A stretch of 64,000 nucleotides of DNA from Pedobacter jeongneungensis (GTDB lineage Bacteria; Bacteroidota; Bacteroidia; Sphingobacteriales; Sphingobacteriaceae): NCBI RefSeq assembly GCF_000633455.1, contig NZ_AYMG01000039.1, positions 1-64,000 of the forward strand, in the 5' to 3' direction. This document shows positions 8,591 through 16,507 of this stretch, one piece after another (the stretch's first letter is position 1; each line of letters starts with the position of its first letter). The notes beneath the pieces were generated by a model. The model did not search any database. It was given only the letters and a program-made list of their open reading frames with translations, and was not told the DNA's origin. The translations under genes were made by a program, and so were the position numbers.

Positions 8591-9778
8591 TTATAACCAG
8601 ATTAATGGGTTACGGATAGGTAAATTTCTAATAACTTCTTCTACTTGTGGTTTGTGGTCTAATTTTGCCCAGGTTTGGTACCAGTTTGCCTGCTGATATT
8701 CTACTGCACCAAACAATAAAAAAGGCTGTGCAACCGGCCAGTTGTCCCAGTACATTACATCGGGCTGTAAAGTCCATTTGCTTTTATCAGCAATAAACGG
8801 ATACAAATAATTAATTCCTTTTTTGATTGATTTGCCATCTGCAGTTTCAAAGTTCCAAAGGTTATCTTTTGGGGTAGATAAAATCTGGCAGAGCATTGTC
8901 ATCGCATCGAGGTTAAAGATCGAATAACCATAAGGTTTGGTTCTTGCCATTTCCAAAGGGAAACTGCCCTCAGCGCCCATTTGATTTGGTAGCAGGATGG
9001 TTTTATAAGTGGTACGCAGAGAATCGAGCATATTTTCGTCGCCACAAAGTTTGGCAAACGAAGCCACCTGCATGGCCCAGCATGTTGCATGGTTATTTTT
9101 AACGGTTTTCTCCTGAATACCTGGTTTACTGGTATTTAACCATAAAGTATAATCGGCGAACCATTTTTTAACGCCTTTTGCAGTATTAGGATCGAAAGCT
9201 TTGGCTTTTTGCATCACAAAAGCACCCTGGGCTACTTCCATCAGGTGAATCGTATCGATAATGCCATAGTTACGACCAGTAAACTTTCCTTTTACCGCCT
9301 GTGCAAAAAGCAGGTTGGGGTTCATCAGTGTTTCTGAATTGATAAACCAGGCTTGAAAATGTTTAACTGCTTCTTTAACATATTTTTCATCGCCGGTAAT
9401 TTTATAGGCAGAAGCTAAAGCACCGATAATCTTACTGAAACGCACCATCGCTTTACGGTGATCTAAAAAGTTATCGGGATTGGTTAATCCATCTCTATTG
9501 ATGTAAGGCCCGTCAGGGTTTTGCGGATCGGGCCAGAAGTAATCTGCTTCTGAGAAGAAATCGTGTTTTCCACCCGCGCTTCTTGGCGAAGATGAAGCGG
9601 TAACAGTGATCGGTTTTTGTTGCATGGCCCAGGCAGCTTCGGCCAAAATCTGTTTTTTTAGCAGCGCTTCCGCCTGCTTTTTTAAACCGGTTCCTTTCGG
9701 ATCGGATTTGAGGGATGCAAAGGCTATCCCTGTAAAACAGAGCAGCACTAATAGTGCACAGGAGATGATTTTTTTCAT
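8591..9778 (-). CDS. Alginate-lyase-fold polysaccharide lyase (PL38-like), exported
   Basis: A 395-residue exported protein (signal peptide MKKIISCALLVLLCFTGIAFA) with the alginate lyase (PF05426) alpha/alpha-barrel pattern. YFWPDPQNPDGPYINRDG at about 80-97 and NNHATCW at about 228-234 correspond to the conserved substrate-cleft motifs of the family. In CAZy terms it looks most like PL38, whose described members cut beta-1,4-glucuronan or alginate. Next to GH88, GH2 and hexuronate genes, a beta-1,4-linked glucuronate backbone or block is the more likely target than alginate, because the window has none of the usual alginate genes (PL6/7/17). Family placement is from memory of motifs. A profile search would settle it. 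Confidence 0.78.
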   Translation of the reverse strand: MKKIISCALLVLLCFTGIAFASLKSDPKGTGLKKQAEALLKKQILAEAAWAMQQKPITVTASSSPRSAGGKHDFFSEADYFWPDPQNPDGPYINRDGLTNPDNFLDHRKAMVRFSKIIGALASAYKITGDEKYVKEAVKHFQAWFINSETLMNPNLLFAQAVKGKFTGRNYGIIDTIHLMEVAQGAFVMQKAKAFDPNTAKGVKKWFADYTLWLNTSKPGIQEKTVKNNHATCWAMQVASFAKLCGDENMLDSLRTTYKTILLPNQMGAEGSFPLEMARTKPYGYSIFNLDAMTMLCQILSTPKDNLWNFETADGKSIKKGINYLYPFIADKSKWTLQPDVMYWDNWPVAQPFLLFGAVEYQQANWYQTWAKLDHKPQVEEVIRNLPIRNPLIWL

Positions 9779-9801
9779 TGGTTATATATTCGGTCTAGAT
9801 G

Positions 9802-12264
9802 TTATAATGTTGTAAAAACTGTTTTCAAACCATCAGCACTCACTGATACTGCGCTTTGCCCCTTATTTAATTTTACTTTGATAATTGCTCTGCCATTGTA
9901 AGCCTGTACTTTTCGAGAACCAGATGAAGTTCCCTGATTATCAATCAATTTACCATCACCAGTTAAACCAAAAGTTATCCAGTTAATGGCATCTAAACAT
10001 TGTATACCTTTATCATCAAAAAGCTTTACTTCAACGGTGGCCACATCATCCTGCTGATCAATTTTCTTCAGTTCCAATTTAGCAGGCCTGGTCCATTTTT
10101 CGGTCTGGTAAGTAAATTTAATTTCGTCGGTTACGGTTTCTTTTCCTTTTTTAGCGATTACTTTAACGGTGTTTTCGCCTTTTACAAAAGGAAGGTTCCA
10201 GCGCAGGCCAGCCGCAGGGTAATCCTGACTGTTGCGTTTTTTGGTACCGAAACTTTTACCGTTTAGGAAAATTTCTGCTTCTGTACAGTTCGAGTATACT
10301 TTAACCATTTTCTCTTCGCCTTCGTCGCCCCAACGTATTGGCCAGGTATGTCCGTAAATATGGGCCATCGGTTTTTCGGTCCAGTATGATTGGAAAACGT
10401 AATAAGCTTCCTTTTTGGTAAAATCGCGTTCTACCACGCCTTTCTGGTTCATGTAAGGCACCGGGTTATCAGGACGAACCGGGGTGGAAAAATCTTTAAA
10501 AGGCCAATATGCTGTTCCACTTAACCAGGGCATGGTTTCCTGTTCTTTTAAGTGCCAGTCGATTAAATTGGTGATGTATGACTCACTCCAGTCGCCATCT
10601 TTCGAAATTCTTGCGGCACCACCATACAATGAGGCATCACCTGCCCTTTCATCGGCACTGCCACCTGTTTTGATTTTACTTAAAGCTTTATCAGGGTTTT
10701 CGGAATGGCGTAGTGCATGACTGTCTCCTCCCCATTCCACATGTAAAAAGCGTTTAACCTTGGCAAACTCATCTTCTGACGCTTTTTTATAATCGGTGTA
10801 GGCACCACGATACCAACCCGCCCAGATGGAGGGCGAATACACATCTACAATATCGCTACAGAAATCGCAACGGCGGATGGCAGTGTAACGCGATTTATCG
10901 AGCTGGTGCGAAAGATCATTCAGTTCTTTCATGAAAGCCCTGATTTTTTCCTTATCAAATTCAGGGAAATCGCCGGGCCAATCGTTTTCGTTGCCCATGC
11001 CCCAAATGATAATAGCAGGATGGTTATAATGCTGCTCTACCATATTGGTTAGCATTCTTTTGGCCTGTTGTTTGTAAATATCACCACCTAAACCACCACG
11101 GCACCATGGAATTTCTTCCCATACCAAAATACCCAAACTATCGCAAAGGTTTAAAACAATACGAGATTGCTGATAATGGCCCAAACGGATAAAATTAACA
11201 CCCATATCTTTCATCATCTGCATTTCCTGGCGGATCATACCTTCAGTCATAGCCGCTGCTACACCTGCATGGTCTTCGTGGCGATGTGTACCCCGTAGCA
11301 ATAAACGTTTTCCGTTGAGGTTAAAAGGTCCTTTTTCTACAAATTCGATATTACGGAAACCAATTTTTTCTTCTCCTTTGTAATTTCCTGTCGAGGCAAT
11401 TACTTCATACTGCAAAGTATATTGAACAGGCTTATCTGTTGACCATAATTTAGGTTTCTTTACTTCCAGCGACCATAAATCGATATCACCGGTTAAATTA
11501 TTAAATCTTTTCTCTGTTTTAGCAACAGTTTTACCTGCAGCATCAACCAATTTTAACTGAATAACGGCTTCGTTAATGTTCGAAGGATTATATAAACGTG
11601 TTTTAACGCTTAATTTACCCATTTTACCCTGCGCATCTAATTCGGCTTTGGCAAATAGCTTATCAACTGAGAGCGAAGGTGTATAAACCAAATTGAGGTA
11701 ACGGTAAATACCTCCGTAAATATTAAAATCTGAAAGATCGGAAGGGATCATTTCGAGATCTCTTGAGTTATCGGTCCTTACCGAAACCGGAACTTTACCT
11801 TTAAACTGTTTTTGATAGACATCCGTTTTTTTGAAAGCAGCTACGGCATCGGTAATATCAACCGTCCATTCATCGTAACCGCCTACATGTGTACCTACCT
11901 TGGTGGTGTATACGTAAACTTCAGTTTTTTGTCCGGCACCTTCGAAATGCAAAATGGTTCTTCCACCCTGGTAAGAATTTTCGATGCTAAGCTGCGTACG
12001 GTACCAGGCTGGCCCCTGATAATAGTTTATATCAGGATCAACGGCATCTTCTGCATTTACACAATGCGGCAAACTTACTTTCTGCCAAAGGGGTACCGCT
12101 TCCGGGTTGCCCACACCAACAGGGCGAACGGCTTCCCAGATTCCACCCAAATCCTGTTTTAAAAACTCCCAATTGTTATTTAAACGAACCGATTGCTGCG
12201 CAAACAATAAATGACTGGATAACAGCGAAATAAATAAAAAAAAGTACCTGAATAATTTTAACAT
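9802..12264 (-). CDS. Glycoside hydrolase family 2, third of the locus
   Basis: An 820-residue exported GH2 (signal peptide MLKLFRYFFLFISLLSSHLLFAQ). It shows the sugar-binding jelly roll (about 20-190), an immunoglobulin-like domain, then the TIM barrel with the acid/base Glu in IIWGMGNEND (about 425) and the nucleophile Glu in FLHVEWGGD (about 510). The nucleophile motif VEWGG differs from the TEYG/TEFG of the other two GH2 proteins of the locus, so specificity probably differs. NQKG (Asn-x-Lys) occurs shortly after the barrel; this motif is a marker of carboxylate recognition in beta-glucuronidases but is not exclusive to them. C-terminal beta domains follow. Likely a beta-glycosidase (galactosidase or glucuronidase type). 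Confidence 0.9.
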   Translation of the reverse strand: MLKLFRYFFLFISLLSSHLLFAQQSVRLNNNWEFLKQDLGGIWEAVRPVGVGNPEAVPLWQKVSLPHCVNAEDAVDPDINYYQGPAWYRTQLSIENSYQGGRTILHFEGAGQKTEVYVYTTKVGTHVGGYDEWTVDITDAVAAFKKTDVYQKQFKGKVPVSVRTDNSRDLEMIPSDLSDFNIYGGIYRYLNLVYTPSLSVDKLFAKAELDAQGKMGKLSVKTRLYNPSNINEAVIQLKLVDAAGKTVAKTEKRFNNLTGDIDLWSLEVKKPKLWSTDKPVQYTLQYEVIASTGNYKGEEKIGFRNIEFVEKGPFNLNGKRLLLRGTHRHEDHAGVAAAMTEGMIRQEMQMMKDMGVNFIRLGHYQQSRIVLNLCDSLGILVWEEIPWCRGGLGGDIYKQQAKRMLTNMVEQHYNHPAIIIWGMGNENDWPGDFPEFDKEKIRAFMKELNDLSHQLDKSRYTAIRRCDFCSDIVDVYSPSIWAGWYRGAYTDYKKASEDEFAKVKRFLHVEWGGDSHALRHSENPDKALSKIKTGGSADERAGDASLYGGAARISKDGDWSESYITNLIDWHLKEQETMPWLSGTAYWPFKDFSTPVRPDNPVPYMNQKGVVERDFTKKEAYYVFQSYWTEKPMAHIYGHTWPIRWGDEGEEKMVKVYSNCTEAEIFLNGKSFGTKKRNSQDYPAAGLRWNLPFVKGENTVKVIAKKGKETVTDEIKFTYQTEKWTRPAKLELKKIDQQDDVATVEVKLFDDKGIQCLDAINWITFGLTGDGKLIDNQGTSSGSRKVQAYNGRAIIKVKLNKGQSAVSVSADGLKTVFTTL

Positions 12265-12275
12265 GCATCTTGAAA

Positions 12276-13451
12276 TTAAACTTTTAAACGCAATTTTTTC
12301 TTTTCTAAAAAGTGTACGATCCCGATGACCAAAAAGGCGATAAAAAAGGACCTGATGATGCCACCTATGCCTGAACTCAGGAAATGCGGAAAGCGAAAAT
12401 GAACTAAATGAAAAAGAGAATATAATAAATAAGGAATGAGGTAACAGGTTAAAGTACTGGTTCCGGCAGGTTTTAGGAGTTTAAACCAATCTTTTTTCTG
12501 CTTTACATCAACAAGGTAAATCAATAATCCGAAAATGATAATGGTAATGCCCATGCATACGAATATCCAGGCCGGTGTGGCATAAATTTTAGAAATTCCA
12601 CCTGCATAAGGCCTGATAAACATGCCAAAAGCAAAGGATAACAAACTATAGAAACTGATGAGTATCCAAAAATCGAGGTATTTTTTACTCCCGATTAGTT
12701 TTTTATACATCGAAGTGATCAACGCCCCGCCTAACATTAAGATAATGGAAGAAGCATCGCCAATGATCCATAGTCGGTGGTTAAAAACACCTGTATGTGT
12801 AGTAATGTTGATGGCAGCAAATGACACAAAGGCAAGCATGAGTACAAAAATATTTCCTTTGGAAAAAAGATACACAAAAGCAGAAATGAGATAAGCCCAG
12901 CCGATAATGCCCAAAATACCCCACCAATGTGGCTTCAAACCATCTGGATGCGCTACCGAACCACCTTTATAAAGCAGGGCCAATACCGCAATCAATATTA
13001 TACCAAGGCCGATAAATCCATTCTTTTTTACTTTGGAAAGCGTTGAGGGATAATCTAACCATATCAGGAAAAAGCTAATGGTAATTAAAATAGTATAAAC
13101 TGAATAGGACAATAAAGCAGAATGCCCATCGTAATTTTCTAAATTAACATGAAAAAAGCCCATTACAATCAAAGCCAATGCCCTTAAGGCAATGTAACCT
13201 GAAATAGAAAGCAGGCCTGCTCCCTTATTCTTTCTGCCTTGGATGGCATAAGGCAGTGAAAGCCCCACAATAAATAAAAATGCCGGAAAAATCAGGTCAG
13301 AAAAACCCATCCAATCCGCATCTGCAGGTGCATGTTCTATCCATTCTGGGATATGTTTTACACTGGCCACATCGTTTACAAAGATCATCAGAAACATGGT
13401 GATGGCTCTTAAAACGTCAATCGATAAAATACGGAGCGGCAGTTGATTCAT
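12276..13451 (-). CDS. HGSNAT-like (DUF5009) multi-pass membrane protein
   Basis: A 391-residue integral membrane protein with about ten hydrophobic segments. The start RILSIDVLRAITMFLMIFVN and the stretch EHAPADADWMGFSDLIFPAF match the heparan-alpha-glucosaminide N-acetyltransferase (HGSNAT) family; the His of the HAP stretch corresponds to the catalytic His of HGSNAT. Members found in Bacteroidota PULs may acetylate sugars across the inner membrane, and some relatives have been proposed to act as sugar importers. The locus has no MFS or ABC transporter, so an import role deserves thought. Genes on both sides encode GH2 enzymes (11 bp on each side), so it is co-transcribed with the PUL. The actual activity is unknown. 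Confidence 0.8.
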   Translation of the reverse strand: MNQLPLRILSIDVLRAITMFLMIFVNDVASVKHIPEWIEHAPADADWMGFSDLIFPAFLFIVGLSLPYAIQGRKNKGAGLLSISGYIALRALALIVMGFFHVNLENYDGHSALLSYSVYTILITISFFLIWLDYPSTLSKVKKNGFIGLGIILIAVLALLYKGGSVAHPDGLKPHWWGILGIIGWAYLISAFVYLFSKGNIFVLMLAFVSFAAINITTHTGVFNHRLWIIGDASSIILMLGGALITSMYKKLIGSKKYLDFWILISFYSLLSFAFGMFIRPYAGGISKIYATPAWIFVCMGITIIIFGLLIYLVDVKQKKDWFKLLKPAGTSTLTCYLIPYLLYSLFHLVHFRFPHFLSSGIGGIIRSFFIAFLVIGIVHFLEKKKLRLKV

Positions 13452-13462
13452 TATTTTAAGGA

Positions 13463-16105
13463 TTAATAAATTTTTCTAAGCTGAACGGCATTTAAAACAG
13501 GTTTACCCTGGATGGCATTAAAATCAATCGAAATCCCTTTCCCATTTTGTACAGTAACCCTGGTTGTTTTCTTTACGGCCGTGGTATAACCAAAATCCCC
13601 CGCTAAATTTAGTTTTGGTAAAAATGCTGTTCCGTTGATGGAAACATCGAAAATACGCTGCTCTTCTACCTCTTTTTTATGGTTGTTATCTAAGTTATAA
13701 GCCAAAGCTTCTTTAGTTTCACCACCAACCAGCTCGGCAAAATATAGGGCCAGCTCGTATTCACCATCGGGAACATCGAATTTAAATTGTTTGATGCCTA
13801 CCTGCTGGGTCTGAAAAACCGGGTCATTATCGGTGCTTAGAATATTCTTGTCGCTGCCATAAGTAATGCGGTTATTGGTTCCTTTGTAAGGATCGCCACC
13901 TATCCAACCCCATGCACCGGCTTTATAAGGCTGATCGGGCATCCAAAGCTGATGCTCTTTTTCGTCGATATAAAATCGTTTGGAACCTAATAGGATATTG
14001 ATGTTTTTAAATGGAATATTGGTATCGTTAAATTTGAATGGCTGTAATTGGAAATTGATATCGGCCTGATCATTCTGATCTCCGGACACCACGCGCAATT
14101 GATTTTTTCCATTAATAAAGGGTACCTGCCAATCAATAATATGATCAACGGCATCTTTTACACCCAAACTCTTACCATTCAAAAAAAGTTCAGCAGATTT
14201 TTGGTTTGTAGCCACCTGAAGAGGCTGCGTACTGGTTAAAGCACCAGAATCTGCCGTGCCTGTTCGATCTTTCCATTGTGCGGAAGTAATTTTAAGATAG
14301 GGTTTCTTCAATAAATAAGCCTGGTAAAGAAAATAAGTATCTTTTGGCTCGCGACCAATGGTTAATAAACCTTTATTATTGATGTGCGGCATGGTTTCCT
14401 CACGGGTTTCGGAGTTGAAATCGGCTAAATTCCAGGCTTCACCACCGGCTACAAAAGGCCTGCTTAACATGGCATTTAAATAAACCTGGTTAAATTTGAT
14501 GCCATATTCTACACTTTTATCAAAACGGATAGGCGAAAAAGAACGGATCCTTGGATCGGCGTCGGCACCATACTCGGTAACCATGAAAGGTATATTGGGC
14601 AATTCTTTGTGGTGACGGTCTAAAAATTTAGCAAAATCTTCCGGAACACCTGAGTACCAGCCAGAGTATAAATTCCAGCCTACAATCATCGGGATTTTGG
14701 TTAACCCCACCTTGTTATAAATATCCCAGGCACCGTGGTTAACCAAAAGGGTATATCTGGATGGATCCAGTTTACGCGTTAAACTATCCAGTTTTTGGGC
14801 AAGTTCGCGCACATGATCAAAATAAACCTGCTGGCGGGGTTTATCGTTGGAGAATTTTAAACGCAATAAAATCTCGTTCATATAAGCCCAGATGATGATG
14901 CTTGGGTGATTGAAATTCTGTTTGATCATTTCCGTCTGCATGTTCAAACAGTTGTTGGTAAAGGCTTCCGTTTCGGTAATGGTGTTTACCACCGGAATTT
15001 CTACTGAGGCCAAAATGCCCAAACGGTCGCAGGCTTCTAAAATCTGCGGATCCTGCGGATAATGCGCTACCCTTAAAAAGTTGCCGCCAATGGCTTTAAG
15101 CAGTTCAATATCTCTGATCTGCAAGGCATCGGGTGTAGCATTACCCCTGTTTTCGTAATCCTGGTGACGGCTTGCACCAATTATTTTTACCGGTTTATCG
15201 TTTAAGAAAAATCCCTTCTCGGCATCAAATTTAAACCAGCGAAAACCCAAGGAATTGGAAACCTGATCGATAACAGCTTTGGTTTTGGCATCGATAATTT
15301 TGGTGACAACCCTATATAAGTAAGGATTTTCCGGCGACCATAATTCAGGTTTCTGAACCGATTTAATATCCTGAATCACCACCATATTGCTACCTTTATT
15401 GATGTTTATGGCAGTAGTTTGATTGGTAACCGTATTACCTTTGTCATCGAAAATAGTGGTTACAACTTGTACTTTTTGGTTAACTGCCGAAGCGTTATCA
15501 ATCGAACTTTTAACCTGTACACTGGCCGTTGAAGCCGAAACTTGCGGTGTAGCAATGAAAACACCACTGCTTCCGTTTTCTTTTTGCGAAAAATGAACAG
15601 GATTGGTAATTAACAGAGTTACGTTTCTGTATAAACCGCCAAAAAAAGTAAAATCGGCTGTTAAAGGAGGAATATCTTCGTTGAAGCGGTTATTGGCCCT
15701 TACTTCAATTACATCATCTTTATAGTTTAAATAGGAAGAGATGGGTACAATAAAACGGGTGTAACTACCAATATGTTTGGCTGCAGATTTACCATTAACC
15801 AATACTTCAGCTTCCTGCGCCACACCGTTAAAAACCAAAAAGATATCTTTTCCTTTTGCAGTTTCATCAAGCTTTAATTTACGTTTATAAACGCCCAAAC
15901 CACGGTAATAACCAGACGCATCATCTAAAACATCTTTATCATTCCAGGTATGTGGGATATTTACTTTTTCTACCGGTCCGTTTTCTTTGTTAAATTCCCA
16001 TTGATCGTTCAGGCTGATGGTTCTTCGGCCTGGATCCTGGGCAAAGCTGGTTAAGCCTGTAGCAGCTGCAATAAGTAGTAATAAAAGTGATTTCGCTTTT
16101 AACAT
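13463..16105 (-). CDS. Glycoside hydrolase family 2 with C-terminal malectin-like domain
   Basis: An 880-residue exported GH2 (signal peptide MLKAKSLLLLLIAAATGLTSFAQ). Jelly-roll domain at about 25-200, immunoglobulin-like domain, barrel with the acid/base Glu in IIWAYMNEI (about 410) and the nucleophile Glu in MVTEYGAD (about 511). NNKGLLT supplies an Asn-x-Lys motif as in beta-glucuronidases. A DUF4982-like beta domain follows, and residues from about 700 to the end look like malectin (GAWGWIGGDPYKG, YELALYFAEL, FDVSINGT), a carbohydrate-binding module. TEYG plus the N-x-K motif make beta-glucuronidase or beta-galactosidase the likely activity. It is the first gene after the 402-bp repeat-filled break in the operon, so it may have its own promoter. 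Confidence 0.9.
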   Translation of the reverse strand: MLKAKSLLLLLIAAATGLTSFAQDPGRRTISLNDQWEFNKENGPVEKVNIPHTWNDKDVLDDASGYYRGLGVYKRKLKLDETAKGKDIFLVFNGVAQEAEVLVNGKSAAKHIGSYTRFIVPISSYLNYKDDVIEVRANNRFNEDIPPLTADFTFFGGLYRNVTLLITNPVHFSQKENGSSGVFIATPQVSASTASVQVKSSIDNASAVNQKVQVVTTIFDDKGNTVTNQTTAININKGSNMVVIQDIKSVQKPELWSPENPYLYRVVTKIIDAKTKAVIDQVSNSLGFRWFKFDAEKGFFLNDKPVKIIGASRHQDYENRGNATPDALQIRDIELLKAIGGNFLRVAHYPQDPQILEACDRLGILASVEIPVVNTITETEAFTNNCLNMQTEMIKQNFNHPSIIIWAYMNEILLRLKFSNDKPRQQVYFDHVRELAQKLDSLTRKLDPSRYTLLVNHGAWDIYNKVGLTKIPMIVGWNLYSGWYSGVPEDFAKFLDRHHKELPNIPFMVTEYGADADPRIRSFSPIRFDKSVEYGIKFNQVYLNAMLSRPFVAGGEAWNLADFNSETREETMPHINNKGLLTIGREPKDTYFLYQAYLLKKPYLKITSAQWKDRTGTADSGALTSTQPLQVATNQKSAELFLNGKSLGVKDAVDHIIDWQVPFINGKNQLRVVSGDQNDQADINFQLQPFKFNDTNIPFKNINILLGSKRFYIDEKEHQLWMPDQPYKAGAWGWIGGDPYKGTNNRITYGSDKNILSTDNDPVFQTQQVGIKQFKFDVPDGEYELALYFAELVGGETKEALAYNLDNNHKKEVEEQRIFDVSINGTAFLPKLNLAGDFGYTTAVKKTTRVTVQNGKGISIDFNAIQGKPVLNAVQLRKIY

Positions 16106-16507
16106 TCGTTTAGTTTTTTTCTCAGGTTATTTGGTTCGTGTTGCCACGGTATGCTTTTTGACCACAAAGGCACGAAGGCACTAAGTTTCCATGGTCTGTG
16201 TCCCCACAGACCGTTTACATTTTTTATATTCCATTTGGTTTTTTTATCACAAAGCTCCTCCGTGTTTCTGTGTCTCCGTGGCTAACCATTTTTTGCCACG
16301 GATGCGCGGAGGACACGGAAAATTATGCTATCCATCGCCATGGTTCGTGTTGCCACGCACCGTTTGTTTCTATAACTCCTCCTTGTTTCTGTTAAGAATA
16401 GTCGTCATGCTGTTCCGAATCTTCGGGATCAGCATCTTTCTTGCTATAAAGACCCTGATCCCGATGTTAAATCGGGACAGGGTGACGATCGCCTCAAGGC
16501 CTACTTT
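16106..16507. repeat. Repeat-packed gap inside the PUL operon
   Basis: No gene. At least three repeat types are nested here: REP-like GGTTCGTG...CACG stretches (16127 and 16343, degenerate), a clean hairpin GGTCTGTG-TCCC-CACAGACC (16191-16214), CGTGTTTCTGTGTCTCCGTGG followed by a nearly inverted CCACGGATGCGCGGAGGACACGG (about 16260-16320), and a GTCATGCTG...GGGTGACGATC element with internal CGGGATCAG and CTGATCCCG (about 16403-16490). The gap separates the GH3 gene from the downstream GH2 gene on the same strand; elsewhere the spacers in this operon are much shorter. Confidence 0.7.

Noticed and set aside
16106..16507. Insertion sequence inside the PUL
   Set aside because: No transposase frame, no terminal inverted repeats enclosing the segment; only short intergenic repeats.
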